A stretch of 64,000 nt of DNA from Bacteroidota bacterium (GCA_947456625.1 CANGQJ010000005.1:88699-152698); one strand, 5' to 3'. Shown: positions 54,261 through 63,748, numbered from the stretch's first letter. Translations and numbers: made by a program. The notes: generated by a model from the letters alone, not told the origin.

Positions 54261-55957
54261 TGGAAAAACGCTGGAACTACATACCTGCTGATTTAAGCAA
54301 AGTGCGCGACCTTCAAGCCGCATTAAAAATACATCCCATCTTATGTGAATTACTAGTTCAAAGAGGTATTAGCAACTTTGAGGCTGCTAAAAAATTCTTT
54401 AGACCGAATTTATCGCACTTACATGACCCTTGGCTAATGAAGGATATGCGAAAAGCAGTTGACCGAATTGACCTTGCATTAAAATCAAATGAAAAAATAT
54501 TAGTTTTTGGAGACTACGATGTAGACGGAACCACTTCTGTGGCAACCCTCTATCAATTTTTAAAAGCGTTGACAAATAACCTTGACTATTATATCCCTCA
54601 CCGCTACAAGGAAGGCTATGGCGTCTCCAAAATTGGAATTGATTATGCCAAGGAAAATAATTTTGATTTAATAATTTCTGTTGACTGTGGCATTAAATCT
54701 ATAGAACTCATTACCTATGCTAAGGAACTTGGAATTGATTTTATAATTTGTGACCACCATTTGCCAGACGAAATACTACCTCCTGCCGTAGCAATTTTAA
54801 ATGCCAAACAAGTAGATTGTAATTATCCATATAAAGAATTATGCGGATGTGGTGTTGTTTTTAAATTAATATCTGCATTAGCAATACAATATAAATTACC
54901 AGCTGAATCCTATTTACAATATTTGGATTTAGTGGCAACTGCAATTGCAGCAGACATAGTACCTATTACGGACGAAAACCGAACACTTGCTTTTTTTGGT
55001 GTACAAAAAGTAAACGAAAACCCATCGGCCGGATTAAAGGCACTTATGGAACTTGCAAAGCAAACAGGCCCTATGCGCATTACCAATTTAGTATTTGCAG
55101 TGGCGCCTCGTATTAATGCAGCAGGCCGTATGGATGATGCTAAAAAAGCGGTTCATCTATTTATTGAAAAGGATTATGACAAAGCACTTGCTTTTGGTGC
55201 CGTATTACAACAAGACAACTTAGACCGCCGAGAGGCCGATAGTAGCATTACCGAAGAAGCATTAGCGCAAATTGAACAGGACCCTGATCACCCATCAAAA
55301 AAATCTTCGGTGGTATTTATGCCGCACTGGCATAAAGGAGTTGTTGGCATTGTAGCTAGCCGCTTAATTGAAAAATATTACAAACCAACTATTGTATTAA
55401 CGCAAAGTGGCGATGTAATAACTGGCAGTGCAAGAAGTGTAAATGGATTTAATTTATACGAAGCACTGCATGCTTGTCGAGCACATTTATTGGGTTATGG
55501 GGGACATTTTGCTGCAGCAGGAATGACCATGGCAGTTGACGCTTTAGATAGTTTTAAAATAGCATTTGAACAAGCAGTTGCCTCCCGAATTACGCAAGAT
55601 CAACTTACACCGGAAATTATTATTAATGCTGCTATTGCATTGGATGATATAAGCATGCAGTTTTTTCAAATCATTTCTCAAATGGAACCATTTGGTCCAG
55701 AAAACATGCGACCTATTTTTATTGCTAAAGGTGTTTATGATACGGGCTATACCAAACTTGTAAAAGAGCAACATATTAGCTTTAATGTAACACAAGGCAA
55801 AACCAATGTACGTGGAATAGGATACAACATGCCCGAGCATATGAAAATTATAAAATCGGGAAAGCCTTTTGATTTAGTTTTTCAACTGCAATTAAATGAG
55901 TGGCAAGGAAACACTACGGTGCAAATGCAAGTGTTAGATATTAAAACTTCCGAATAA
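54260..55957 (+). CDS. recJ: Single-stranded-DNA-specific exonuclease RecJ
   Basis: RecJ is a 5'-3' ssDNA exonuclease in recombination and mismatch repair. The 565-residue protein has FGDYDVDGTTSVA (DYDVDG at 85-90), ICDHHLPDE (DHH motif), the DHHA1 domain with GYGGHFAAAGMTM and the C-terminal OB fold (about 460-560). Length is standard. It follows the polyprenyl synthase gene with the TAATG overlap and ends at a terminator shared with htpG. Confidence 0.96.
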   Translation: MEKRWNYIPADLSKVRDLQAALKIHPILCELLVQRGISNFEAAKKFFRPNLSHLHDPWLMKDMRKAVDRIDLALKSNEKILVFGDYDVDGTTSVATLYQFLKALTNNLDYYIPHRYKEGYGVSKIGIDYAKENNFDLIISVDCGIKSIELITYAKELGIDFIICDHHLPDEILPPAVAILNAKQVDCNYPYKELCGCGVVFKLISALAIQYKLPAESYLQYLDLVATAIAADIVPITDENRTLAFFGVQKVNENPSAGLKALMELAKQTGPMRITNLVFAVAPRINAAGRMDDAKKAVHLFIEKDYDKALAFGAVLQQDNLDRREADSSITEEALAQIEQDPDHPSKKSSVVFMPHWHKGVVGIVASRLIEKYYKPTIVLTQSGDVITGSARSVNGFNLYEALHACRAHLLGYGGHFAAAGMTMAVDALDSFKIAFEQAVASRITQDQLTPEIIINAAIALDDISMQFFQIISQMEPFGPENMRPIFIAKGVYDTGYTKLVKEQHISFNVTQGKTNVRGIGYNMPEHMKIIKSGKPFDLVFQLQLNEWQGNTTVQMQVLDIKTSE

Positions 55958-55978
55958 AATAAACCTTACTCCAAATAT

Positions 55979-56008
55979 AAAAGGGCAATCATTTTTGATC
56001 GCCCTTTT
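55979..56008. terminator. Bidirectional terminator between recJ and htpG
   Basis: AAAAGGGC (55979-55986) and GCCCTTTT (56001-56008) form an outer stem; inside, ATCA and TGAT close a TTTT loop. T-rich flanks occur on both sides. The genes are convergent. Confidence 0.85.
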
Positions 56009-56031
56009 ATTTATTCATTTTAATGCTATAA

Positions 56032-57915
56032 TTATTTTAATAAATCTACACTGCGATTTATAAAATTAGTTAATTCAGCACCATTTAATAATCCTTGAGA
56101 AAGCAATGCCAAGTCCGCTAAGTTTCGAGCTTGTTTTTGTTGTTTGTCTGCATCTGTCTCCTTTAATAAGGCTTGGTAAATTGGATGGTTGCCGTTAATG
56201 GTTAAATGCACTTCGTCTGGCATTTGTGCATAAAAAGCAGTCATTCCTCCCCCACCCATGCTAGCCATATCTTTCATACGACGCATAAACTCTGGTCTTG
56301 TTGCAATAACTGGAGCAGCATTTGCGCTTAACCCTTTTACCTCCACTGTTAATGTAATTTCTGGAACCTGGAATTCAAATAATTTTTTGGCTTGCTCCAC
56401 TTCCTCTTTACTTAATACCGAATCTACATTCTCTTGTTTGTCAATTAAATTATCAACCACATCGGCGTCCACTCTAACAAATTGCACTCCCTCCCATTTC
56501 ATTTCTACATTGTTAATAAATGCAGCATCCACCATGGTTTCTAATTTAACCACCTTGTACCCTTTGCCAACAGCTGCCTGAATAAAGGCATCTTGTTGAA
56601 CTGGATTAGTGGTATACAACAACACCTGCTTGCCGTCCTTGTTTTTTTGTGTAGCCTCGGTTGCTGTTTTATATTCGTCTAAAGTGTAAAATTTGCCTTT
56701 TTCAGCTTCATCCTCTAAGATTAAAAATTTATTCCCTTTATCTAAAAATTTATCGTCTGTAATCATACCATATTTAACAAACAAGCCTAAGCTCTCCCAT
56801 TTGTCCTCAAAGGACTTACGATCATTGTTAAATATTTCCTCTAATTTATCGGCAACTTTTTTAGTAATGTGTGCGTTAATTTTTTTAACGTTAGGATCCC
56901 CTTGTAAATAACTACGGCTCACGTTTAATGGAATATCCGGACTGTCAATTACACCATGCAACAACATTAAAAATTCAGGAACAATATCTTTTACCTCATC
57001 TGTTACAAAAACTTGATTGCAATACAATTGTATTTTATCCTTTTGTATTTCAAAGCTTTGCTTGATTTTAGGGAAGTATAAAATGCCCGTTAAGTTAAAT
57101 GGATAATCCACATTTAAATGAATCCAAAAAAGTGGCGTCTCCCCAAATGGATAAAGTTCTTTGTAAAAATTTTCATAATCCTCCTTTGTTAAATCCGAAG
57201 GTTTACGCACCCATAAAGGATTGGTATTGTTAATTGGTTTTTCAACAATAGCATCCGAAACGGCACCTGCTTCTGAAACATCGGATTTGGTTTCTGGTTT
57301 TGCAGCATTGGCATCGGTAAAATAAATAGCAACCGGCAAGAATTTACAAAAACGCTCTAATATACCTTTAACTCGGTGCGCATCTAAAAATTCGGCACTC
57401 TCCTCGTTAATATGTAAAACAATTTTAGTTCCCCTATTGCTATAGTCTACTTCATACAATTCATATTCTGTACTTCCATCGCAGCTCCAAAAAACTCCTG
57501 GCGTACCGGTATGGCTTTTACTGTAAATGTCTACTTTACTAGAAACCATAAAAGAGCTATAAAATCCTAAACCAAAATGACCAATAATACTTGCTTCCTT
57601 GTATTTAGATACGAATTCCTCTGCGCCACTAAATGCTACTTGGTTAATGTATTTATCCACTTCCTCGCCAGACATACCCACTCCATTATCAATGATAGAA
57701 ATGGTTTTTTCTTTAGCATCTAAAATTACATCTACTCTTAATTCACCTAATTCACCCTTTGCCTCCCCTTTACCATGCAAGGTTTTTAATTTTTGAGATG
57801 CGTCAACAGCGTTACTCACCAATTCACGTAAAAATATCTCGTGATCGCTATAAAGGAATTTTTTAATAATTGGAAAAATGTTTTCCGTCTGAACACGTAT
57901 TTGACCTTTTTGCAT
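56032..57915 (-). CDS. htpG: Molecular chaperone HtpG (Hsp90)
   Basis: HtpG is the bacterial Hsp90, a GHKL ATPase dimer. The start is ATG 57913-57915 (MQKGQIRVQTENIFPI), giving 627 residues; a longer frame to 57981 adds 22 residues unlike the family. GHKL motifs are SDHEIFLRELVSNAVDASQ, IIDNGVGMSGEEVD and IGHFGLGFYSSFMV. A slightly longer charged linker (about 215-245) carries an acidic stretch with Ala/Glu/Lys. It follows the DUF5689 lipoprotein gene by 66 bp. Confidence 0.96.
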   Translation of the reverse strand: MQKGQIRVQTENIFPIIKKFLYSDHEIFLRELVSNAVDASQKLKTLHGKGEAKGELGELRVDVILDAKEKTISIIDNGVGMSGEEVDKYINQVAFSGAEEFVSKYKEASIIGHFGLGFYSSFMVSSKVDIYSKSHTGTPGVFWSCDGSTEYELYEVDYSNRGTKIVLHINEESAEFLDAHRVKGILERFCKFLPVAIYFTDANAAKPETKSDVSEAGAVSDAIVEKPINNTNPLWVRKPSDLTKEDYENFYKELYPFGETPLFWIHLNVDYPFNLTGILYFPKIKQSFEIQKDKIQLYCNQVFVTDEVKDIVPEFLMLLHGVIDSPDIPLNVSRSYLQGDPNVKKINAHITKKVADKLEEIFNNDRKSFEDKWESLGLFVKYGMITDDKFLDKGNKFLILEDEAEKGKFYTLDEYKTATEATQKNKDGKQVLLYTTNPVQQDAFIQAAVGKGYKVVKLETMVDAAFINNVEMKWEGVQFVRVDADVVDNLIDKQENVDSVLSKEEVEQAKKLFEFQVPEITLTVEVKGLSANAAPVIATRPEFMRRMKDMASMGGGGMTAFYAQMPDEVHLTINGNHPIYQALLKETDADKQQKQARNLADLALLSQGLLNGAELTNFINRSVDLLK

Positions 57916-57981
57916 AATTAATATGTTTGATTCTATAATAACAATAAGGGTACCAAAATGTGTGTACTGACAAGCTGGCAA

Positions 57982-58842
57982 CTAATTGGGAATTTTAGGC
58001 CCAGTTTGAGGTAAATTTTGCAGCCAAGCTGCCCCGGTACACCTTTTACCAGTTAACAAAATGTCACTTGTGTCACGTAGTAATATTTGTTTTTCGCTGT
58101 TAAAAACCGAATAAATGCCTATAACAACCCCATTGCCCTTAGGTGGTTTTAAGCCGGCAAAATCGGCATACCCACTGGTTCTTAAATATATAGTTCCGCC
58201 CGAACAAAATTTTAGACTTTTACTTGCTCCAATTTTATTTTTTTTATCGGCATAGGTAAAAGCAGTATCAGCTGCACTAAACTCTACATCACTTAATTGT
58301 ATTAACCTTCCTTGCAAACTATCTCCTAAGTTTTTATAACTCACTTGCATTGGAGTAATGGCATTGTTGTCACTAATAATTTGAATAAATTTAGAAAATA
58401 AAGGAGCTGGAATTCCAGTTGTTAATAAAGATCCACTAGAAGTATCAACACTTGCTACAAGCTGTACCATTCTTCGATAATCTGATAAGAATAAATTTTG
58501 AGTGTAAATTCTTACAAGTGCACCAATTGGAAAAGTTTGATAAAGTGAAAGTCCATCCAATTGCACCACAATACCTCCGGTTTTGTCTTGTATATAAATT
58601 GACTTGTAAATATTGTCATGTTCATCATTAGCAACAACTGTTCCTTCAATAATGAATGTTCTAGCTATTAGTTCCACCATCCCCATATTGTGTAATTTTC
58701 TAAAACTTTTTATGGAAGTAATTGAATCAGAAAATGGAGTTTCAGAAGCTGCACTGGCCATTTGTTTAGCACAAGCAGTGTTTAGTAACATGCAAGCAAC
58801 AAACAGGAATATAGAGGCGGAGAAGAAAGAATTCATTTTCAT
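57982..58842 (-). CDS. DUF5689-type lipoprotein
   Basis: This 286-residue surface lipoprotein has a signal with a lipobox around LLNTAC (Cys about 24) and a DUF5689-like body: FIIEGTVVANDEHDNIYKSIYIQDKTGGIVVQL, LVRIYTQNLFLSDYRRMVQLV and LLRDTSDI near the end. DUF5689 proteins are OB-fold-like and commonly accompany TonB-receptor genes and EEP-type nucleases in Bacteroidota. It is 6 bp downstream of the barrel gene (58849-61275), which is the expected partner. A second ATG two codons in is an alternative start. Confidence 0.82.
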   Translation of the reverse strand: MKMNSFFSASIFLFVACMLLNTACAKQMASAASETPFSDSITSIKSFRKLHNMGMVELIARTFIIEGTVVANDEHDNIYKSIYIQDKTGGIVVQLDGLSLYQTFPIGALVRIYTQNLFLSDYRRMVQLVASVDTSSGSLLTTGIPAPLFSKFIQIISDNNAITPMQVSYKNLGDSLQGRLIQLSDVEFSAADTAFTYADKKNKIGASKSLKFCSGGTIYLRTSGYADFAGLKPPKGNGVVIGIYSVFNSEKQILLRDTSDILLTGKRCTGAAWLQNLPQTGPKIPN

Positions 58843-58848
58843 AAAATA

Positions 58849-61275
58849 TTATTGAATTTGTAATTGAAATCGAATTGAATAATTTGCCCCCATATCATAC
58901 AAGTATTTAGGTGCATACTTATTTGCGTTAAAATGAACATAATCAAATCTAGTTTGTTCATAAGCAATAACTGGAATTGGAGTGTTAAGTATATTTCTTG
59001 CACTAATACTTAACTGGTATTTGTATAATTTATTTGGGCGCTTTAACATAAATCGTTTTGAGGCAAATGCATTTATAGCACCACTATTTGGCAAGTAAGT
59101 ATTGGCTAATAAGTCATTCCAACTATAGGCGTCAATTTTAGTTTTTACAAAATCACTTCTTCTAAAATAATCAACAAACATGGCCCGTTCCATGGCATAA
59201 ACAAAATCCAATCCAATACTAGCAGTACTATTGAACTGAAAAATAAGATTTAATGAATTTGTAAAATTGGGGATACTGGTAGCAGCTAAGTTTGATAAAT
59301 AAAGTAAGCTGCCCGATACATTATTAAAATCATTTGCTTGAAGTAATTGATACTTGGGGTTATTTAAAAAAATATTATGCTGATAATTTGAGACATAGCT
59401 TAATTGAATTTTATCGAATATAGATGTCTCCACACTTAACTCAGCTCCTGTATTTTGTTTAGCGATATCCCCTATGACTCCATAAACAAATTGAGCATAG
59501 GCGTCGTGATAAAAAAAAGTTTTAACCGAATTGTTAAACGAATTATTCCAGTATATACTTGCTGTAATTTTATATTGCGGTGCCCTATAAAAAAAACTCA
59601 AATCAATCCCTCTTTTTAATACACTGCTCCAATATGGAGATGTAAATGCATTTAAGTCATAATTAATATAAGTTGCCTCGGCGGTTGCTGGCTGGTTTTG
59701 TAAATAAGCAATAGCCCTTAAGTACGTTCTGCCTGAAAATTTATACAATACTTGCGCTTTAAAATTGGCGGCATTTTGAAAAATTATACTAGATGGCCCT
59801 TTTGAATTGGCTGGAAACAATCCATTTTCATTTAAACCATCTCTTTGCAATCCTTGCAATCCAAAACCTAGTGCAAAATGAGATTCAATTTTATGGTCAT
59901 AATGCGCTATTTCAAACCAAGGCTGCAATTGCACGCTTTTTAAAAAAAAATTGGCCCCCCATTTTTCATTTAAATTAATTTTACGATTGGGATTTAATAT
60001 GTCATTTTGAAAAGAAGTGGCTATGCCATCATCGTTAATCCAATTGTTATAATTGTAATAATAAGTGCCGCCTATTAAATCCTTTATGGTATTGAAACTA
60101 TGGAGTTTTTCAAAGGCATAACGAACCCCTGTTAAAAATTCAAAGTAGGAACTTACTTGTTTTGAATAAGTGACAGATCCATGCCCTAAAAGCAAATTAG
60201 TGTTTTGTTGACTAACAATATAAAATGACCTTTTTTCTGCACTCAACAAATTTGTTTTTTCAAGCTTATCAAAATTTGTTTGTAATAATTGCGGATGTTG
60301 CAAATACCAGTTTTTTAAACTTTTTTGCAGCCCGCTATCGGTAATATAACTGGGTAAATACCTATAATAGTCCGGCCTGGGATCCGTTGCCTGTGTCCAT
60401 TCCAATCCAGACTGTGATTGTGTTCCAACAACTATAGCATTTGTAATTATGATGTAATTGTTGTCACTCCATTTTTTTTCATATTTAAAAAGAAACAAAG
60501 GAGCATTTGACTGTCTGGTGTTTGGAAAATATATTTTATTGTGATACCATCCCCAACTTGGATTATAACTCCTAGTTCCCGATAACTCAATTGCTTCATT
60601 CACTGCGGTAGCTGCCCTAGATTGATTGCTATAATTCCAAATAAGTGAAAATCCTAACTTACTATTATTTTGCAATAAACGCTCCGCGGTGTATAATAAC
60701 CCAATACTTTGTTTGTAACCAATAGGACTATATTCACTTAGCCTGTTTTGCATAACCATGGCTATTGAATAATTTAATTTATTTATTTTAATGCCGCTAT
60801 TAAAATGCACCTTTAAAATATTGGTGTTATTTGAACTAGAAAAAGCATTGGCAAACGAGACATTATTTAAAACACTAGGAAGCGCTGTGGAAATGTAATT
60901 CACTATTGGATTTACATTGTAGCCCTGTCTTGAAAAAGCGCCATTAACAGAAATATCGGTTTTGTAAAATTCGTTTTGAATTCCATTTAGCAAACTGCTA
61001 AATTTAATTTTTCCTAGCGGACTCTCTAAATTTATTTGATCCAAATTGGTGACATAATTATTTTCACCTCTAAAGGACCAGTTAAAGCTTTGGCCATTAT
61101 AAACAACAGCATTGTAAAGCGCATTTTTGCTGGCATTTAACAAAGTGGAAGTCCAATGATCTGGTTCAAGTTCATACCAGCTTTTTTGAAGTAGGTCGTG
61201 TTCATTTATTTCTTGAGCAAATGAATATTGAATTAAAAAAAGCAACCAAATTAAAACAAAAACCTGCTTTTTCAT
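58849..61275 (-). CDS. TonB-dependent-receptor-like outer-membrane protein
   Basis: The 808-residue exported protein has a signal peptide (MKKQVFVLIWLLFLIQYSFA) and a long series of aromatic beta strands ending with an outer-membrane-like YSIRFQLQIQ terminus. Residues about 60-160 (FNWSFRGENNYVTNLDQINL, SSLLNGIQNEFYKTDISVNG) look like a degenerate receptor plug, without a clear TonB box. Relatives in this gene context are treated as TonB receptors for an unknown substrate. The DUF5689 lipoprotein gene follows by 6 bp, and a secreted EEP-fold enzyme is encoded divergently. Confidence 0.75.
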   Translation of the reverse strand: MKKQVFVLIWLLFLIQYSFAQEINEHDLLQKSWYELEPDHWTSTLLNASKNALYNAVVYNGQSFNWSFRGENNYVTNLDQINLESPLGKIKFSSLLNGIQNEFYKTDISVNGAFSRQGYNVNPIVNYISTALPSVLNNVSFANAFSSSNNTNILKVHFNSGIKINKLNYSIAMVMQNRLSEYSPIGYKQSIGLLYTAERLLQNNSKLGFSLIWNYSNQSRAATAVNEAIELSGTRSYNPSWGWYHNKIYFPNTRQSNAPLFLFKYEKKWSDNNYIIITNAIVVGTQSQSGLEWTQATDPRPDYYRYLPSYITDSGLQKSLKNWYLQHPQLLQTNFDKLEKTNLLSAEKRSFYIVSQQNTNLLLGHGSVTYSKQVSSYFEFLTGVRYAFEKLHSFNTIKDLIGGTYYYNYNNWINDDGIATSFQNDILNPNRKINLNEKWGANFFLKSVQLQPWFEIAHYDHKIESHFALGFGLQGLQRDGLNENGLFPANSKGPSSIIFQNAANFKAQVLYKFSGRTYLRAIAYLQNQPATAEATYINYDLNAFTSPYWSSVLKRGIDLSFFYRAPQYKITASIYWNNSFNNSVKTFFYHDAYAQFVYGVIGDIAKQNTGAELSVETSIFDKIQLSYVSNYQHNIFLNNPKYQLLQANDFNNVSGSLLYLSNLAATSIPNFTNSLNLIFQFNSTASIGLDFVYAMERAMFVDYFRRSDFVKTKIDAYSWNDLLANTYLPNSGAINAFASKRFMLKRPNKLYKYQLSISARNILNTPIPVIAYEQTRFDYVHFNANKYAPKYLYDMGANYSIRFQLQIQ

Positions 61276-61397
61276 AATACATTTTTAATTGTTATAAGGA
61301 GTACTAAAAATGGATCATTTATACATGTGATTTTTTTCGGAAAATACTTTTACAGGAAGTCTCAATAATAATATCATTGTATTTCAAAAAAAATAAA

Positions 61398-62420
61398 ATG
61401 AAACTCCATATTTTTATCATTATATCAATTTTTATCTATTGCCTTTATCCCTTAGGTACTAAAGCACAGGCCGTTATTGTAGGATTTTATAATTGTGAGA
61501 ATTTTTATGATACAACCAATCAGGCAAATGTAGTAGACGAGGATTTTTTGCCTACTAGTGATAAAAAATACACGAGCCTTGCCTATGATTTAAAGTCGCA
61601 AAAAATTGCACGTGTTATTTATGAATTAGGAACTTTGGCAAAATCGGACGGAATTGCTTTAATGGGTTTAGTAGAAATTGAAAATAAACTGGTCTTAAAC
61701 AAACTCATCAATGAACCTATTTTAAAAAAATATCATTTAAAATTTATTCACTTTGATTCAAAGGATGCAAGAGGCGTTGATGTTGCACTTGTTTATAATC
61801 CAGCAAAATTTACCCCTTATCAATATCTTCCCTTTTCACTCACCAACGAACAACATTTTAATAACTATGCTACAAGGGATATTTTATTTGTAAAAGGACT
61901 ATTGCAAAACAAATGGGTTTATATTTTAGTGAATCACTGGCCAAGTCGCAGAGGCGGAGCAAAAGCGTCTCAACAAAAACGAATTTGGGCAAGTACGGTT
62001 TGTAAGCATATTATGGATAGTATTAAAGTTGTTGACTCCCTGGCACATATCATAGTAATGGGTGATTTTAATGACAACCCCAGTAATAAAAGTTTAAAAA
62101 TGCTACAAATGGCCAATCCTTTTTTAAAGCTTTATAAAAATGGAGTTGGAAGCATTGCTTATAATGATAGCTGGCAACTATTTGATCAAATTTTATTAAG
62201 CAGTCAATGGCAGGCTAAAAGCGGCGTATCTAGGCCTGAACTTAATTTAACTAATTATAAATCAATAGTTTATAGAAATATGGATATGATAGAACTTGAA
62301 GGAAAATACCGAGGATACCCCAAAAGAACCTATAATGGCAATGTTTACAGAGGTGGGTATAGCGATCATTTCCCTGTAGCGCTTATTTTTACTCAAAAAA
62401 TGACCGAAAATCCACAATAA
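61398..62420 (+). CDS. Secreted endonuclease/exonuclease/phosphatase-family enzyme
   Basis: The 340-residue protein starts at ATG 61398 with signal peptide (MKLHIFIIISIFIYCLYP to about KAQ). The EEP core is clear: IVGFYNCENFYDT (family start), GLVEIENK (metal Glu), the VDVALVYNPAKF strand, VNHWPSRRGG, VMGDFNDNP (Asp and Asn active-site pair) and GGYSDHFPVALIF (closing Asp-His). Such enzymes cleave DNA, RNA or phosphate esters outside the cell. With the divergent barrel and DUF5689 genes it suggests nucleic-acid or phosphate scavenging. Confidence 0.88.
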   Translation: MKLHIFIIISIFIYCLYPLGTKAQAVIVGFYNCENFYDTTNQANVVDEDFLPTSDKKYTSLAYDLKSQKIARVIYELGTLAKSDGIALMGLVEIENKLVLNKLINEPILKKYHLKFIHFDSKDARGVDVALVYNPAKFTPYQYLPFSLTNEQHFNNYATRDILFVKGLLQNKWVYILVNHWPSRRGGAKASQQKRIWASTVCKHIMDSIKVVDSLAHIIVMGDFNDNPSNKSLKMLQMANPFLKLYKNGVGSIAYNDSWQLFDQILLSSQWQAKSGVSRPELNLTNYKSIVYRNMDMIELEGKYRGYPKRTYNGNVYRGGYSDHFPVALIFTQKMTENPQ

Positions 62421-62425
62421 TTGCC

Positions 62426-62433
62426 TACCTTCG
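62426..62433 (+). promoter_or_regulatory. Probable -7 box for rpsF operon
   Basis: TACCTTCG is one base away from TAnnTTTG; it precedes the structured leader by a few bases, which puts a start of transcription near 62438. The same TAnnTTCG variant precedes the RRM gene at 63863-63870. Confidence 0.35.
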
Positions 62434-62520
62434 CCCTCCCAAATCAGTTTTGGCTGATTCGTTCCGCCTAGCGGAATGTCCACTGGGAAAAACCAATTAT
62501 TTAACCAAAAAATTCAAGTA
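62434..62520 (+). promoter_or_regulatory. Structured 5' leader of the rpsF-rpsR-rplI operon
   Basis: Three pairings nest together: TCCCA (62437-62441) with TGGGA (62484-62488), enclosing AATCAG/CTGATT (62442-62447, 62454-62459) and TTCCGC/GCGGAA (62462-62467, 62471-62476). The position before rpsF is where S6:S18 autoregulatory leaders sit in many bacteria; a CCG-containing hairpin is present but I cannot confirm the motif. Confidence 0.55.
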
Positions 62521-62874
62521 ATGAACAATTACGAATTAATGGTGATTTTCACACCGGTATTATCTGAAGATGATTTCAAATCAGCTCAGAAAAAATACCA
62601 AGACTTCATCAAAGAAAATGGTGGAGACACTGTAGCCTCAAATCCTTGGGGTTTAAAATCACTTGCTTATCCTATTGATAAGAAAACTACTGGTATCTAC
62701 TGGGTACTAGAATTCACAGGTCCTTCTGACCTAAATGAAAAATTGAAAGTTCAATTTTTACGTGACGAGCAAATTATGCGTCACATGATTACAAGACTTG
62801 ACAAGTACGCAGTTGAGTATAACCACATTAAGAGAAACGGCGGTTTCCCTGTTCACAAAGCACAAGAGGCTTAA
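62521..62874 (+). CDS. rpsF: 30S ribosomal protein S6
   Basis: S6 binds S18 in the platform of the small subunit. From ATG 62521 the protein is 117 residues: MNNYELMVIFTP, WGLKSLAYPIDKKTTGIYWV and YNHIKRNGGFPVHKAQEA. A frame from 62476 adds 15 residues that belong to the leader. First gene of rpsF-rpsR-rplI. Confidence 0.97.
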   Translation: MNNYELMVIFTPVLSEDDFKSAQKKYQDFIKENGGDTVASNPWGLKSLAYPIDKKTTGIYWVLEFTGPSDLNEKLKVQFLRDEQIMRHMITRLDKYAVEYNHIKRNGGFPVHKAQEA

Positions 62875-62890
62875 TTAAATTTTTACCATC

Positions 62891-63154
62891 ATGGCAAAGA
62901 ATGAAATCAAATACCTTACAGCGATCAAACAGGAAAAACCAAAGAAGAAATTCTGTCGTTTTAAGAAGTATGGTATCAAGTATGTTGACTACAAAGACAT
63001 CGAGTTTTTAAAGAAGTTTTTAAACGAGCAAGGTAAAATGTTACCACGTCGCTTAAGCGGAAACTCTTTAAAATACCAACGTAAAGTAGCTGACGCAATT
63101 AAAAAATCACGTCAAATGGCTTTGTTACCATACGTAACAGATTTATTGAAATAA
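62891..63154 (+). CDS. rpsR: 30S ribosomal protein S18
   Basis: The 87-residue S18 has [38 protein letters not shown] and a final [17 protein letters not shown], the normal small-subunit S18. It lies 16 bp after rpsF; S6 and S18 bind each other. One cysteine remains in FCRF, the residue used for zinc in some S18s, but the full zinc set is absent. Confidence 0.97.
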   Translation: MAKNEIKYLTAIKQEKPKKKFCRFKKYGIKYVDYKDIEFLKKFLNEQGKMLPRRLSGNSLKYQRKVADAIKKSRQMALLPYVTDLLK

Positions 63155-63256
63155 ACAAATTAGTAAACCATCCCTAATCTCGCGATACGTTTAAAAACAA
63201 ATCAAGGCGAGTGACAGCATTAAACTGCTGGGCTCTTGGGAACTAAAAAAATAACA
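63155..63256 (+). promoter_or_regulatory. Structured spacer between rpsR and rplI
   Basis: In 102 bp several complementary pairs occur: CTCGC/GCGAG (63179-63183, 63207-63211), CAGCA/TGCTG (63215-63219, 63226-63230), and outer TCCC/GGGA (63171-63174, 63238-63241). No tRNA shape fits. It may be an mRNA control element for L9 or an RNA-processing site. Confidence 0.4.
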
Positions 63257-63706
63257 ATGCAAGTAATATTAATTAAAGAGGTAGACAACTTAGGAGGAAA
63301 AGACGAATTAGTAAACGTTAAAAACGGATACGCTCGTAACTTTTTATTCCCTACTAAGCATGCAGTAGAAGCAAACTCTTCAAATTTGAAACAATTAGAA
63401 GAGCGTTTAAAAGCAAAAGCTAAGAAAGAAGCAGCTATGTTAGCTGAAATCACTAAAGTAATTGCTACTTTAACTGCTAGCCCTGTTAAATTGGCTGCCA
63501 AAGTTGGTGCAAACAATAAAATATTTGGTTCAATCACATCTTTACAAGTAACGAAAGCAATTCGTGAGCAAAAAGGATATGAAATTGACAGAAGAAGAAT
63601 TATTGTTGCTGATGATATCAAAGAATTAGGTGCTTACAAAGCAACTATCGATTTTGGTAACGGTCAAACAACTGAAATAGATTTAGAAATCGCTGCTGAA
63701 GCTTAG
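63257..63706 (+). CDS. rplI: 50S ribosomal protein L9
   Basis: L9 binds 23S rRNA near the L1 stalk. From ATG 63257 the protein has 149 residues: MQVILIKEVDNLGGKDELV, VKNGYARNFLFPTKHAVEA, a long central helix rich in Lys/Glu/Ala, and a C-terminal domain with VGANNKIFGSITS and INDTEL-like end. A TTG at 63236 would add seven residues. It ends the ribosomal operon before a terminator. Confidence 0.97.
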   Translation: MQVILIKEVDNLGGKDELVNVKNGYARNFLFPTKHAVEANSSNLKQLEERLKAKAKKEAAMLAEITKVIATLTASPVKLAAKVGANNKIFGSITSLQVTKAIREQKGYEIDRRRIIVADDIKELGAYKATIDFGNGQTTEIDLEIAAEA

Positions 63707-63727
63707 TCTTCGGTACCGTAAAATAAC

Positions 63728-63748
63728 TAGGTTTGGACTTCAAACCTA
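63728..63748 (+). other. Hairpin after rplI
   Basis: TAGGTTTG (63728-63735) and CAAACCTA (63741-63748) form an 8-bp stem with a GACTT loop. It lacks a T tail; it may stabilise the mRNA end ahead of the strong terminator that follows. Confidence 0.6.

Noticed and set aside
57916..57981. N-terminal extension of HtpG
   Set aside because: 22 extra residues unlike Hsp90; MQKGQIRVQ is the standard start.
63155..63256. tRNA or other known small RNA gene in the rpsR-rplI gap
   Set aside because: No cloverleaf, no T-loop sequence and no 3' acceptor pairing.
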